64,000 bases of DNA from the NCBI GenBank assembly GCA_963701675.1, contig OY969623.1, forward strand, positions 4,030,001 to 4,094,000. Direction: 5' to 3'. The DNA comes from G963701675 sp963701675 (GTDB lineage: Bacteria > Planctomycetota > Planctomycetia > Gemmatales > Gemmataceae). Positions 1-8,398 of the stretch are shown piece after piece. The notes under the pieces are model-generated. The model searched no databases, was not told the DNA's origin, and saw only the letters and a program-made list of their open reading frames with translations. Position 1 is the first letter of the stretch. Each line of letters starts with the position of its first letter. The translations under genes and the position numbers were made by a program.

Positions 1-613
1 GGGCTTTCTTCTGTTCGGTCAGCGCAAGCTTCACGCCGAGATACAGGTCCAAAGCGCCGCTGATGCTGGTGGTCGCATCGGGCGTGATTTCGCGTTCGCT
101 GACGAAATTCTGGCCGATGCGCAGTTCGAACCAATCGGCGAACATGCCGATACGCCAGAGCATTTCCGGGTATGAATGACCGGTGAATCGTGCGGCTCCC
201 GGTTCACCGATTTGTGTCGTGAGCGTCGAGCTGTCCCGGAAGAAGGTGTAGCCCGCTTCCAGTTGCACGCGCCCGCGGCCGACGGTCGAACTTGCTTCCG
301 TGAAATCGGGTCGGTCGGTTGCGATCGGTTCTTCCTGTTCCGGCTCTTCGCTTTCACCGTTCCCGTTGGCGGGATCCTGCCCGTTTCCGTTCTTGCCGTT
401 CTTCGGCTGCTCCCCGTTTTCTTCTCCGTTCTTGCCGTTTGCTTCCTTGCCGTTCTCTTTAGGTTCGGGTTCCTTACAAACGGCCCATTCGAAGAGAGTT
501 TTTGCTCCCTTCTTTTCACATCCCGGCGCACAGCACACGTCAACACACGTAGATGCACACCCGGACACCAACAACGTCACGGCGAAGCCGAGAAGCCAAT
601 GGACAGAGCGCAT
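1..613 (-). CDS. Lipoprotein of the planctomycetal TDRPDFTE 'transporter' family, partial at the left edge
   Basis: The frame is open from an ATG at 613 to the window edge (204 codons), so the C-terminus is missing. Residues 1-19 form a lipoprotein signal ending in the lipobox LVSGC, and an AGAGG ribosome site precedes the ATG. Residues about 50-96 are a low-complexity Asn-Gly-Glu-Lys linker. At about 99-106 comes TDRPDFTE, followed by beta-strand-like sequence (VQLEAGYTFFRD). This motif is known from proteins annotated as transporter or phenol MetA-pathway-like outer-membrane barrels. A barrel anchored by a lipidated linker is inference; the substrate cannot be told. A different minus-strand frame over 31-558 is open but lacks these features. 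Confidence 0.72.
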   Translation of the reverse strand, partial: MRSVHWLLGFAVTLLVSGCASTCVDVCCAPGCEKKGAKTLFEWAVCKEPEPKENGKEANGKNGEENGEQPKNGKNGNGQDPANGNGESEEPEQEEPIATDRPDFTEASSTVGRGRVQLEAGYTFFRDSSTLTTQIGEPGAARFTGHSYPEMLWRIGMFADWFELRIGQNFVSEREITPDATTSISGALDLYLGVKLALTEQKKA

Positions 614-722
614 CGGTACCTCTTTTTGAACCTGGGAACTCTAAGGCAGCTTGGCAAAGATGTGACGGTAATTCAGATTCTAATAGGGCATTTCTTGTAT
701 CGTCATCCCGTCGCTTGACCCT

Positions 723-2009
723 TTAGCGCGGCCCCGGCGGAATGGGCTGCCCGTGCGGGTCGAGTTCGGGGCGATTCAGCGCCTGCGACATTTCTTCCTG
801 CAAGTCCGTGTCGATGTAGTGCTCGACCCGTGACGCCGATTCATGTAGATGATCCAACGGCAAATCGAAGTTCTCCTGGAGATAAACCTCCCACAGCCGA
901 TGCGAGCGCACCAGTGCCTGCGCCAAATCTCGTCCCTTTCGCGTCAGCTTGATCGGCCCTTCCGGTGTCTGTTCAATCTCGCCACGCTGCGATAGGCGCG
1001 GAATCGCTAACCACGCGGCCAGACCGCCGGAGGTCGATTCCAAGCATTCTTTCCGCGACAAACCCTCGAAGCGCTCCGCCTTTTCTTCCTGTCGATAAAG
1101 CCAGGCGACGATGTCTTCGCTCGCAATACGAGTAGAAAGCTCCAGGCGATGAATGGCCTTGCTAATCAATCCATGGTGCGGCGCAAAAAACACGGCGAGC
1201 GCAAAAAGCAAGCCAGCCACCACGGCCATCATTCCCGCGCCGTTGGTGTTGAGCCACACGGCGCCCAAACTGCCGCCGAAGGCAGCTAATGCGCCGACGC
1301 ATACCGCACAAACCAACATGGCACTCAGACGATCGGTCAAGAGCTGCGCGGTGGCTGCCGGCACGATGAGCATGGCCACGACCAGAATCGCTCCCACTGA
1401 TTCGAGGGCCGCCACAGTGACGACGGCCACCATTCCCATGAGCAAGTAATGGATGACGACGGCATTAAATCCCATGGAAGTTGCCAGTTCCGGATCGAAT
1501 GCGCTAATCTTGAGTTCCTTCCACAAGACGAACACGAAAACGATGGCGGCAATGAGTGCCGGCACGAGTGACCGCAATACGAGAGGCACTTCCAACCCGA
1601 GGCCCCAAAGCGGCACGCGATCAAATGCCGCACGCTCGATTTCGCCGTAGAGCACACACTCGGTATCGAGGTCCACTTTTTTCGCAAATACGGACAACAG
1701 GATGACGCCGAGCGCAAACATCGACGTAAAGACTGCGCCGGTTGCCGCATCCTCTGGAACCTGGCCGAACCGGTTTAGCGTCTGGATCAAGAACGCGGTC
1801 AGGAAACCGACAGCCATGGCCCCGATCAGAATCGGCGGGCCCACAACTTTACCGGAAACTAAAAAGCCTAACACCACTCCCGGGAGAACGGCATGGCTGA
1901 TCGCGTCGCCGATCAAACTTAGACGACGAAGCACGAGGTAACATCCGAGCAGCGCGCACGCGGCATTGCAAATGACACCAACCGTTGTCATCCAAAAGAT
2001 CGTCGTCAT
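723..2009 (-). CDS. troD: Mn/Zn/Fe ABC transporter permease fused to a DtxR/MntR-like C-terminal domain (TroD type)
   Basis: Membrane subunit of an ABC-3 family metal importer. Residues 1 to about 285 are hydrophobic, with roughly eight membrane segments and the family sequence LIGDAISHAVLPGVVLGF near residue 35. From about residue 290 the protein becomes soluble and resembles iron-dependent repressors of the DtxR/MntR family: a winged-helix-like stretch (GLAAWLAIPRLSQRGEIE, LTRKGRDLAQALVRSHRLWE) followed by a dimerisation-like helix (HESASRVEHYIDTDL). At 428 residues it is about 140 longer than a plain permease. It is the last gene of a minus-strand operon, 27 bases after the other permease. 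The tail may sense cytoplasmic metal to gate transport or bind DNA; neither is shown by the sequence. Confidence 0.87.
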   Translation of the reverse strand: MTTIFWMTTVGVICNAACALLGCYLVLRRLSLIGDAISHAVLPGVVLGFLVSGKVVGPPILIGAMAVGFLTAFLIQTLNRFGQVPEDAATGAVFTSMFALGVILLSVFAKKVDLDTECVLYGEIERAAFDRVPLWGLGLEVPLVLRSLVPALIAAIVFVFVLWKELKISAFDPELATSMGFNAVVIHYLLMGMVAVVTVAALESVGAILVVAMLIVPAATAQLLTDRLSAMLVCAVCVGALAAFGGSLGAVWLNTNGAGMMAVVAGLLFALAVFFAPHHGLISKAIHRLELSTRIASEDIVAWLYRQEEKAERFEGLSRKECLESTSGGLAAWLAIPRLSQRGEIEQTPEGPIKLTRKGRDLAQALVRSHRLWEVYLQENFDLPLDHLHESASRVEHYIDTDLQEEMSQALNRPELDPHGQPIPPGPR

Positions 2010-2036
2010 GTGGACAGTGCGACCATGATCGTGACG

Positions 2037-2945
2037 CTAGTTCGGAACTCGGACCATGGACGGCTCAGTGAGATCAGCCGAACCGCTTAACCGAACTATG
2101 ACGCCGCGACTCGTGCCGAAGATCACGGAGAACAGGAATAGACAGACACCCGACAATACAATGCTTGGTCCGGCGGGCAGCGCGGCTGCGTTAGGTGGCG
2201 CTCCGATGGTGACGTTGGCGCTGATCGCCGTGCCGGTAACGCCTGCGGTCGCGCCGAGCAGGGCCGCCAACCCCATCATGACATCCAGCCGTTCGGTCCA
2301 AAAGCGTGCAGCTGCCGCCGGCAGGATCAACAATGCGGTCATCATCACCACACCGACGGCCGGCAATCCAATTACGACCGTTAACGCAATCAACACCATG
2401 AGCAGCAAGTCGAGAAGGTAAGTCGGCCAGCCGCCGATGCGGGCGAACTCGGTGTCGAAGGCGACGAGGCGAAACTCCTTGTAAAGCAACAAGAGAACCA
2501 CGAGATTCACCAACGCGACACCGCCGATGAGGTACACATCCTGCGCCAACATGCCGGCGGTTTTGCCGAGGATGTACGAGTCCAACCCTGCCTGGGCGCC
2601 GGTTTCAGTCCTCTGGATAATGCTGCTCAGGACAACGCCGGCGCCGAAGAAAACGCTGAGCACAATCCCGATGGCCGCGTCTTCCTTGATCCGCGTACGG
2701 TTTCGAAGCCCGGCGACTATCGCAACGCCCAAAACGCCGGTGATCAGCGCTCCCGTCAACATCGCGGGCAAGTCCCGTGCGCCCACGACGATAAATGCCA
2801 GGCACAACCCCGGGAGCGCAGAGTGAGCGACCGCATCTCCGATCAGCGCCCGCCGCCGCAGCACAGCAAACGTGCCGACCAAACCGGCGCTCGTGCCGAG
2901 CAACCCGGTGCCCAAGAGAACGATGATCGTGTTGTACTTCCACAT
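2037..2945 (-). CDS. troC: Mn/Zn/Fe ABC transporter permease (TroC type)
   Basis: Second membrane subunit of the ABC-3 metal importer, 302 residues, which is the normal family length. It shows eight or nine hydrophobic segments and the conserved early sequence ALIGDAVAHSALPGLCL near residue 33. It lies between the ATPase and the longer permease, in the order binding protein, ATPase, permease, permease seen in tro/mnt operons. It would pair with the downstream permease to form the channel. It has no extra regulatory tail, unlike its partner. The metal cannot be decided from the permease. Confidence 0.88.
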   Translation of the reverse strand: MWKYNTIIVLLGTGLLGTSAGLVGTFAVLRRRALIGDAVAHSALPGLCLAFIVVGARDLPAMLTGALITGVLGVAIVAGLRNRTRIKEDAAIGIVLSVFFGAGVVLSSIIQRTETGAQAGLDSYILGKTAGMLAQDVYLIGGVALVNLVVLLLLYKEFRLVAFDTEFARIGGWPTYLLDLLLMVLIALTVVIGLPAVGVVMMTALLILPAAAARFWTERLDVMMGLAALLGATAGVTGTAISANVTIGAPPNAAALPAGPSIVLSGVCLFLFSVIFGTSRGVIVRLSGSADLTEPSMVRVPN

Positions 2946-2989
2946 AGAAAGGGCCGTAACGAATAATGTGCGGATTACTTAGCCATTCC

Positions 2990-3763
2990 TCAGGCCGATC
3001 GAACCGCCTCGGCGGTCTTCTCCAAAATCGGAAGACGCCCGCCGTAGGTCCGTTGCAGGTTCGCGGATGTGAAAACTTCGTCGACGGCGCCGCTGGCGAC
3101 CACGCGCATGTTCAACAGCACGACGTCGTCGAAGTAGGTCGGCACGGTGCGGAGGTCGTGATGTACGACGAGCACCAACTTTCCTTGGTCGCGGAATTCG
3201 TGCAACAGATCGAAGACGACGCGCTCGGTGGCGGCATCGACGCCGGCCATGGGTTCATCCATGAAATAGATCTTGGAATCCTGGGCCAGTGCTCTAGCCA
3301 GAAACGTCCGTTGCTGCTGGCCTCCGGACAGTTGGCTGATTTGCCGATTTTCGAGTCCTTCTAACCCCACACGGCTGAGGCAGTGTCGTGCGCGCGCCCG
3401 CTCGGCGGCCCCCGGCCGGCGGATCCATCCGAGCCTACCGTAGGTTCCCATCAGCACGACATCGAGAACGCTGAGTGGGAAGTCCCAGTCAACGCTGTTT
3501 CGTTGCGGCACGTATCCGATGAGCGAACGCATTTTATCGACGGGTTTCTCGTAGATCCGCACAGTACCGCTGGCCAGCGGCACCAAGCCGAGCATGGCTT
3601 TCAGAAGCGTGCTCTTCCCAGCGCCGTTGGGGCCGACAATCCCGACGAGCCGAGGCTCGGCGAAGTCGAGATCAACGTCCCAGAGCACGGGCTTTCGGTG
3701 ATAGGCCACGGTTACATCATGAACTTCAAGCAATGGCCCGGCGACTTGTTTATGGGTAATCAT
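2990..3763 (-). CDS. troB: Metal ABC transporter ATP-binding protein (TroB/ZnuC/MntB type)
   Basis: Cytoplasmic ATPase that powers the metal importer, 257 residues. Walker A is GPNGAGKST (about residues 44-52), the ABC signature is LSGGQQQR (about 144-151), Walker B is IYFMDEPMAGVD and the switch histidine lies in VVHHDL. The start ATG overlaps the stop of the upstream binding-protein gene by 4 bases (ATGA), indicating translational coupling. The whole set matches the troABCD arrangement. Confidence 0.92.
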   Translation of the reverse strand: MITHKQVAGPLLEVHDVTVAYHRKPVLWDVDLDFAEPRLVGIVGPNGAGKSTLLKAMLGLVPLASGTVRIYEKPVDKMRSLIGYVPQRNSVDWDFPLSVLDVVLMGTYGRLGWIRRPGAAERARARHCLSRVGLEGLENRQISQLSGGQQQRTFLARALAQDSKIYFMDEPMAGVDAATERVVFDLLHEFRDQGKLVLVVHHDLRTVPTYFDDVVLLNMRVVASGAVDEVFTSANLQRTYGGRLPILEKTAEAVRSA

Positions 3764-4677
3764 TTCAACGCATTCACAATAGTCTTGACGTTGTGCCGGA
3801 CCATTCCGGGATAGGTTCCTTCGGGCGTTCCGTCCTTCCCCATCGCATCGGAAAATAACTCCCCACCTACCACGACATCATGGCCGCGGTTCTTGCAACC
3901 TTCAACTAACGCCTGAACGTTGCGTGGACTCACGCTGCTCTCCACGAAGACCGCCTTGATTTTTCGTTCCACGATGAGATCCACCAACTCGTTGATTTCC
4001 TTGACGGCGGCCTCCGTCTCGGTGCTGATCCCCTGGATTGCTTTGACCTCGATATCGTAGGCCCGGCCAAAATAGCGAAAGGCGTCATGGGCCGTCACCA
4101 GCACTCGACGTTCCTTGGGAATCATCGCCAGCTCTCGTTTGCACTCATCGTGCAATTGAGCAAGTTCGGCTCGGTACGCCTCTGCGTTCTTGCGGTAGTC
4201 GGCGGCACGCGTCGGATCAAACTCGGCCAGCGCATCGGCGACCACCTGCACCGCCTCGCTCCAAAGCGATACGTCGAACCAGATGTGGGGATCAAAGTGG
4301 CCTTCACCGACATCCATTACAAGACTTTCGGGGATTCGTTCCGACACCGGATGCGTCGGCTTCTTCCGCGCCAACCGTACAAACACATCACCCATCTTTC
4401 CTTCCAGGTGAAGCCCGGAGTAAAAGATGATTTCGGCTTGGTCGAGTTGGCTCATGTCGGCAGGCGCCGCTTTATAGGTATGCGGGTCGACCCCGGCGCC
4501 CATCAGCTGACCTACCTTCACATGTGGCCCACCAACGCGTTTCACGAGATCGGCGACCATGCCCGTCGTGCACACCACCTTTGTTGGGTAGCCTGGAGAA
4601 CTCGCCGAGTTTGAACAGCCACCCAAAAGAAAGGACGAAACCGCCACGCTCGCGGCGGTATTAAACAACCGTCTCAT
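3760..4677 (-). CDS. troA: Periplasmic metal-binding lipoprotein of the ABC importer (TroA/ZnuA cluster A-I)
   Basis: Solute-binding protein that captures Mn, Zn or Fe and delivers it to the permeases. An ATG at 4698 is possible, but the one at 4677 is preferred because a GGAGG site ends 5 bases before it and it begins a clean lipoprotein signal (MRRLFNTAASVAVSSFLLGGC). Metal ligand candidates typical of the family are the His in GVDPHTYKAAP, the His in FDPHIWFD, and later acidic residues. There is no long His-rich loop, which slightly favours Mn or Fe over Zn (inference). It is the first gene of the operon; the promoter and Fur-type box lie about 60-90 bases upstream. Confidence 0.9.
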   Translation of the reverse strand: MRRLFNTAASVAVSSFLLGGCSNSASSPGYPTKVVCTTGMVADLVKRVGGPHVKVGQLMGAGVDPHTYKAAPADMSQLDQAEIIFYSGLHLEGKMGDVFVRLARKKPTHPVSERIPESLVMDVGEGHFDPHIWFDVSLWSEAVQVVADALAEFDPTRAADYRKNAEAYRAELAQLHDECKRELAMIPKERRVLVTAHDAFRYFGRAYDIEVKAIQGISTETEAAVKEINELVDLIVERKIKAVFVESSVSPRNVQALVEGCKNRGHDVVVGGELFSDAMGKDGTPEGTYPGMVRHNVKTIVNALK

Positions 4678-4735
4678 TAGAACCTCCGGAATTCTCACAC
4701 GGCGCGTAACGGAAGCGCCAAGTCATTAGGAGAGG

Positions 4736-4767
4736 CTAATGATAATCATTAGGCTAAACGAAGTCAA
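4736..4767 (-). promoter_or_regulatory. Sigma70 promoter overlapped by a Fur-family operator, upstream of the metal importer
   Basis: On the minus strand, TTGACT (4762-4767), a 17-base spacer and TATCAT (4739-4744) form a near-ideal sigma70 promoter. A perfect 8-1-8 inverted repeat at 4736-4752 (CTAATGATAATCATTAG) covers the -10 element; its inner 15 bases, TAATGATAATCATTA, are identical to the centre of the classic Fur-box consensus. Binding here would block RNA polymerase when metal is plentiful. Whether the regulator is Fur, Zur, MntR or another family member is not decided by the sequence. The first codon is about 60 bases downstream. Confidence 0.85.
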
Positions 4768-4831
4768 GGTCTAGCTGTGCTTCGCTACAGGAAGGCGCAC
4801 GGCGCGACCCGCAGGCGGGCGGGAACAGGTG

Positions 4832-5176
4832 TTACTTTTGAAACTCTTTGATGGCAGGTGGATCTTTGCCGTCGTACTTGGCTCGATACTTGGCGGCGAA
4901 GGTCTCTTTCAGCTCCGGCTTACAGATGAAGCAATGAGACATGGCTCGTTTGTGTGTTTCGCACCAGTCGCCCTTACTCTTGCATTCGTTGGCGACCTTC
5001 TTGCTACACAAACTGCATTCTTCCTCCGGCAAACCATGCAGATCGCACCACCACTCGCCGTGGCTATGGCCGCGCTGGGCGCGGTGGGGTTGCGGTTTGC
5101 CGCAGCCCGCCGTAACGAGCGTCATCACGACAAGGATCCACAATCCTATGGCGCTTGTGCGATAATCGAACCGCAT
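4832..5176 (-). CDS. Small Cys/His-rich lipoprotein resembling the N-terminus of RND metal-efflux adaptors
   Basis: A lipoprotein signal ending in VTAGC is followed by about 85 residues with two copies of a WC-[DE]-x-H unit (WWCDLHGLPEEECSLC and WCETHKRAMSHCFIC). Similar Cys/His repeats occur, from memory, at the N-terminus of HlyD-type adaptor proteins of planctomycetal heavy-metal efflux pumps, so metal binding is likely. Two ATGs lie close together: GGGAGG abuts the one at 5182, but ends 6 bases before the one at 5176, so 5176 is the better start. It lies upstream of the metal importer on the same strand but is separated from it by the Fur-box promoter. No efflux gene lies nearby. Confidence 0.65.
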   Translation of the reverse strand: MRFDYRTSAIGLWILVVMTLVTAGCGKPQPHRAQRGHSHGEWWCDLHGLPEEECSLCSKKVANECKSKGDWCETHKRAMSHCFICKPELKETFAAKYRAKYDGKDPPAIKEFQK

Positions 5177-5203
5177 GGACATCCTCCCTGTGTCGTGAGG
5201 CGG

Positions 5204-6796
5204 CTACTGTGGTGCGCTGACGGAAATGATCGTACTCAATTCGGCTACCGTGTTCTCCATGAGTGCCGGCGGATTATTCCCGGATGCGGTGCTCGCATCG
5301 ATGACACGGTAGGTCGCGTTTCCTTGAGTGGTGCCTGTCAGAATTTCCGCCTTGCCGTCGTTATTGAAATCGGCGGCGCCGACGGTCACGCCGGTATCGG
5401 CGCGGCCTTCATAGGCGAAGAACTGCTCCAAGAGAGCCGCATCTCCGGCGGTGCCGTTCTTCAGGGCTTCGCCATCATATACCTTCACCTGCGAGCTATT
5501 CGCAAAGGACCCACAAACGACATCGGCGAAGCCATCGTTGTTCGTGTCGCCGACGCTAATGTGCACGCCCAGGTTCCGGTTCGTGTCGAATGCGAAGAAG
5601 CTGGACAGCAGGCTTGCGTCGGGATTGAAGTTGTTGAATTCGCCGTGACCGAGGGCAAAGCCCTTGTACACCTTCACGTGCGGATTGCCGACGGTGGTGC
5701 CGCATACCAGGTCCGCATGGTCGGTGCCGGCGATTACGCCCGACGCTACGGTGGCGCCGTAGTTGACGTTCAATTGATACGGGAAGAACGAAGCCACTAA
5801 GTAACTTTCGGGATTCGAGTTGAAGGTGCTGTCCTTGATGGCCGAGCCACGGTAGATCTTCACGTGGGGGTTGCCGACGGAGGCGCCCGTGATGATGTCC
5901 ACCACGTCACCCTCAGCGCTGGCGATCTTCCCGACAGCCACATATACGCCGACATTGAATTGGACGCCGTAGGCCATCCACGATGCCAGCAGGTGTGCAT
6001 CCGGATTATCCTCGTCGAACGTGGCCTCCTTGATCGCCTTGCCGTCGAAAACCTTGACGTGAGGCGTCGCACGGAGCGGCCCTGTCACAATGTCTTCGAA
6101 GCCGTCGCCGTTGACATCGCCGACCGCTACCGAAATCGGGCCTTGATACTCTTCGCCATAGGCGCCGAAGTCGGCCTGAATGGTGCCATCGGTCGCACGT
6201 CGAACTTGGACTCTGCCCGTGGCGTCGCCTACGGCAAAGATCTTGCCGCTAAACGGCGTCGGTTCAGGGTCCGGATTGGCCACCGACGTCGCCGTGATCA
6301 CGATTTGATCGCCGTCCTTCAGCACCAGATCGCCGTACTGGGTATTGGGAGCACCATTCACCGTCATCGAAATGGTGTCATTCGAATCGGCGACAAAATC
6401 CAAGACGCGCGTGCTATCAAACGGTTTCTCCCATACCGCGAAAAAGTGCTCCAGCAGGAAATCGCGCACAACCGGCCCTTCCGCATGAATGGTGCCCGTA
6501 TCGTCGTGCGTGTGTAATGGATAGAAACCGGTCGTTGCGCTACCGTTTTTGAGAACGCCGACATCGGCGGGAATTTCTTGCTCTACACCGTCAATGAAGA
6601 TGCTCAGGGTGGGGTGAATATGCATCGCCAACCCTTCGTGCGTTGGCTGTAGTGGCGTGCATATGAAGGGATCATCGGAAACGCAAGCCAGCAAGCGTCG
6701 CTCTTCGAGCGCTTCAAGTCGGAGTCGATGGCGGATTTCCATTTTCGCTTGCAGCCCCTTGGCAAACCAACGTCGAAGTACGCGTGACAGTTCCAT
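5204..6796 (-). CDS. Secreted FG-GAP/VCBS repeat protein with a His-rich N-terminal domain
   Basis: The ATG at 6796 is preferred over the far upstream start at 6907, since GGGAG lies 5 bases before it. Residues 27-37 are LEALEERRLLA, the planctomycetal N-terminal export or anchoring motif. Residues about 50-180 hold a compact domain with AMHIHPTLSIFIDGV and HTHDDTGTIHAE, rich in His and plausibly metal-binding. Residues about 200-500 contain six or so FG-GAP-like repeats, each with a DxNxDG-type calcium site (DVNGDGFEDIV, DTNNDGFADVV, DFNNDGKAEIL) and the phrase [PS][HQ]VKV[YF][DK]G. These usually build a beta-propeller. Function unknown; surface or cell-wall location is inferred. Confidence 0.8.
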   Translation of the reverse strand: MELSRVLRRWFAKGLQAKMEIRHRLRLEALEERRLLACVSDDPFICTPLQPTHEGLAMHIHPTLSIFIDGVEQEIPADVGVLKNGSATTGFYPLHTHDDTGTIHAEGPVVRDFLLEHFFAVWEKPFDSTRVLDFVADSNDTISMTVNGAPNTQYGDLVLKDGDQIVITATSVANPDPEPTPFSGKIFAVGDATGRVQVRRATDGTIQADFGAYGEEYQGPISVAVGDVNGDGFEDIVTGPLRATPHVKVFDGKAIKEATFDEDNPDAHLLASWMAYGVQFNVGVYVAVGKIASAEGDVVDIITGASVGNPHVKIYRGSAIKDSTFNSNPESYLVASFFPYQLNVNYGATVASGVIAGTDHADLVCGTTVGNPHVKVYKGFALGHGEFNNFNPDASLLSSFFAFDTNRNLGVHISVGDTNNDGFADVVCGSFANSSQVKVYDGEALKNGTAGDAALLEQFFAYEGRADTGVTVGAADFNNDGKAEILTGTTQGNATYRVIDASTASGNNPPALMENTVAELSTIISVSAPQ

Positions 6797-6896
6797 GCTT
6801 GCTCCCTGTTCCCAAGATCGGTTGAGTGTCCTATGCAGTGGTTCCAAAGCGGCAAATACCCCATACGGGGCTTTGGCCGCGCAACCCTCCCTGCCT

Positions 6897-6924
6897 ATTG
6901 TAGACACCCAGTATAAACTCCCAA
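6897..6924 (-). promoter_or_regulatory. Possible promoter of the FG-GAP gene
   Basis: On the minus strand, TTGGGA (6919-6924), 16 bases and TACAAT (6897-6902) give a moderate sigma70 match with a leader of about 95 bases to the ATG at 6796. It lies in the divergent gap before nusB. Confidence 0.35.
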
Positions 6925-7026
6925 GCAGGGCTACTTCAACAAGAAAACCTCCGCCCTATCCACGGATTGCAATCCGCCGGCCGGATCGTAACATTAGTTC
7001 AGGTTACGGATACATCGGAACAGAGC

Positions 7027-7461
7027 ATGACCCGACGTTCCCGAGCTCGAGAAGTCGCTATTCAGCTGCTTTTCCAGCGAGACTACAACCCCACTTTGGA
7101 CCGCACGGCCGTGGAATCCTTTGCACGGGCGCGGCTACGTGACCCGCAATCCGTTCCGTTTTGCCTGCAGCTTTTCGATGGGGTCGTGGAAAACCTTTCG
7201 GGAATCGACGAACGCCTTGCCCAGGCGGCGGAGAATTGGCGCCTGCCACGAATGGCCGGCGTTGACCGGAGCGTCCTGCGGTTGGGTGGCTATGAACTGT
7301 TGTTTCTTCCGGACACACCGGCAAGCGTCGTCATCGATGAAGCGATCGAGCTAGCACGGCGTTTCGGTTCGGCCGATTCACCGGGGTTTGTTAACGGCGT
7401 CCTAGACCGCCTCCGAAAAGACGCGACCGGCGCAGCTGAGAATCCTCAACCGACTGAATGA
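7027..7461 (+). CDS. nusB: Transcription antitermination factor NusB
   Basis: RNA-binding factor that acts with NusE/S10 in rRNA antitermination. The start at ATG 7027 gives 144 residues, the usual length, beginning with the typical MTRRSRAREVAIQLLFQ. The longer reading from 6967 adds 20 residues of no known type. The conserved second half, LPRMAGVDRSVLRLGGYELLF then VVIDEAIELARRFG and FVNGVLDRL, is unmistakable NusB. It is followed 6 bases later by ftsY, and both may be one transcript. Confidence 0.93.
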   Translation: MTRRSRAREVAIQLLFQRDYNPTLDRTAVESFARARLRDPQSVPFCLQLFDGVVENLSGIDERLAQAAENWRLPRMAGVDRSVLRLGGYELLFLPDTPASVVIDEAIELARRFGSADSPGFVNGVLDRLRKDATGAAENPQPTE

Positions 7462-7467
7462 GCTTCC

Positions 7468-8382
7468 ATGGTATTTCGAGCACTCGTCGGCAAAATCAAG
7501 CAAGGGCTCGCCAAAACTCGCGGCGTCTTCGCCGGCGTCGCGAACCTTCTGCGCTTGAAAGGTCGAGTCGATCAGAAGTATCTGGATGAGCTGGAGAAGC
7601 ACCTCCAGCTCGCCGATGTCGGAGGCGCCGTAACGGGACAAATCGTCGATCGTGTCCGTCAGGCATTCCTTGACAAGGAAATCTCTGGCGACGTTGCGTC
7701 CTTCGTCAAACAGCAGCTTCGCGACTTGCTCTCGGCTCCAAGCGACGGACTTCACTACGCCGGATCGGGCCCAACCGTGGTGATGGTCGCCGGCATCAAT
7801 GGTTCCGGTAAGACCACCTCCATTGCCAAGCTCGCGCGCCGATGTCAGCAAGAAGGAAAAAAGGTGATCGTAGCCGCCTGCGATACCTTTCGCGCCGCCG
7901 CGGTTGAGCAATTGACGATTTGGAGCCAACGCCTCGGCTGCGAAATCGTCAAGAGCCAGCAAGGAAGCGACCCTGCCAGCGTGGCCCACGATGCTTCCGA
8001 AAAGGCCAAAGCCCGGAACTTCGACGTCATGATCGTGGACACCGCCGGCCGGCTCCACACGCAAACGCATCTCATGCGCGAACTCGAAAAGATTCACCGC
8101 GTCGTCGGCAAACAGATCGAGGGGGCACCCCACGAGGTGCTGCTCGTTCTCGATGCCACCACCGGTCAAAACGCCATTACCCAGGCGGAGATGTTTACCA
8201 AAACCGTCAAGTGCACGGGCATCATCCTCGCCAAATTGGACGGCACCGCCAAAGGCGGGGCGATCTTTGCAATCAAACAAAAACTCGGATTGCCGGTCAA
8301 GTTTGTCGGCGTCGGCGAACAACTAGACGACCTGGAGCTTTTCGATCCGGACGCCTACATCGAGGCGCTGTTCGCTGAATAA
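7468..8382 (+). CDS. ftsY: Signal recognition particle receptor FtsY
   Basis: GTPase that docks the SRP-ribosome complex at the membrane. At 304 residues it is a short FtsY without the long acidic N-terminal extension. The helical N domain spans residues 1 to about 95. The G domain has GINGSGKTT (G1, about 112-120), DTFRAAA, DTAGRLHT (G3), and TKLDGTAKGGA-type sequence (AKLDGTAKGGAIFA, G4/G5). The ending GEQLDDLELFDPDAYIEALF is typical. It lies just after nusB. Confidence 0.95.
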   Translation: MVFRALVGKIKQGLAKTRGVFAGVANLLRLKGRVDQKYLDELEKHLQLADVGGAVTGQIVDRVRQAFLDKEISGDVASFVKQQLRDLLSAPSDGLHYAGSGPTVVMVAGINGSGKTTSIAKLARRCQQEGKKVIVAACDTFRAAAVEQLTIWSQRLGCEIVKSQQGSDPASVAHDASEKAKARNFDVMIVDTAGRLHTQTHLMRELEKIHRVVGKQIEGAPHEVLLVLDATTGQNAITQAEMFTKTVKCTGIILAKLDGTAKGGAIFAIKQKLGLPVKFVGVGEQLDDLELFDPDAYIEALFAE

Positions 8383-8398
8383 CGGCGAGACTTGCAAG

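Noticed and set aside
31..558. Open minus-strand frame rich in Arg, Thr and Lys
   Set aside because: It is one frame off the lipoprotein frame that has a signal peptide, ribosome site and the TDRPDFTE motif.
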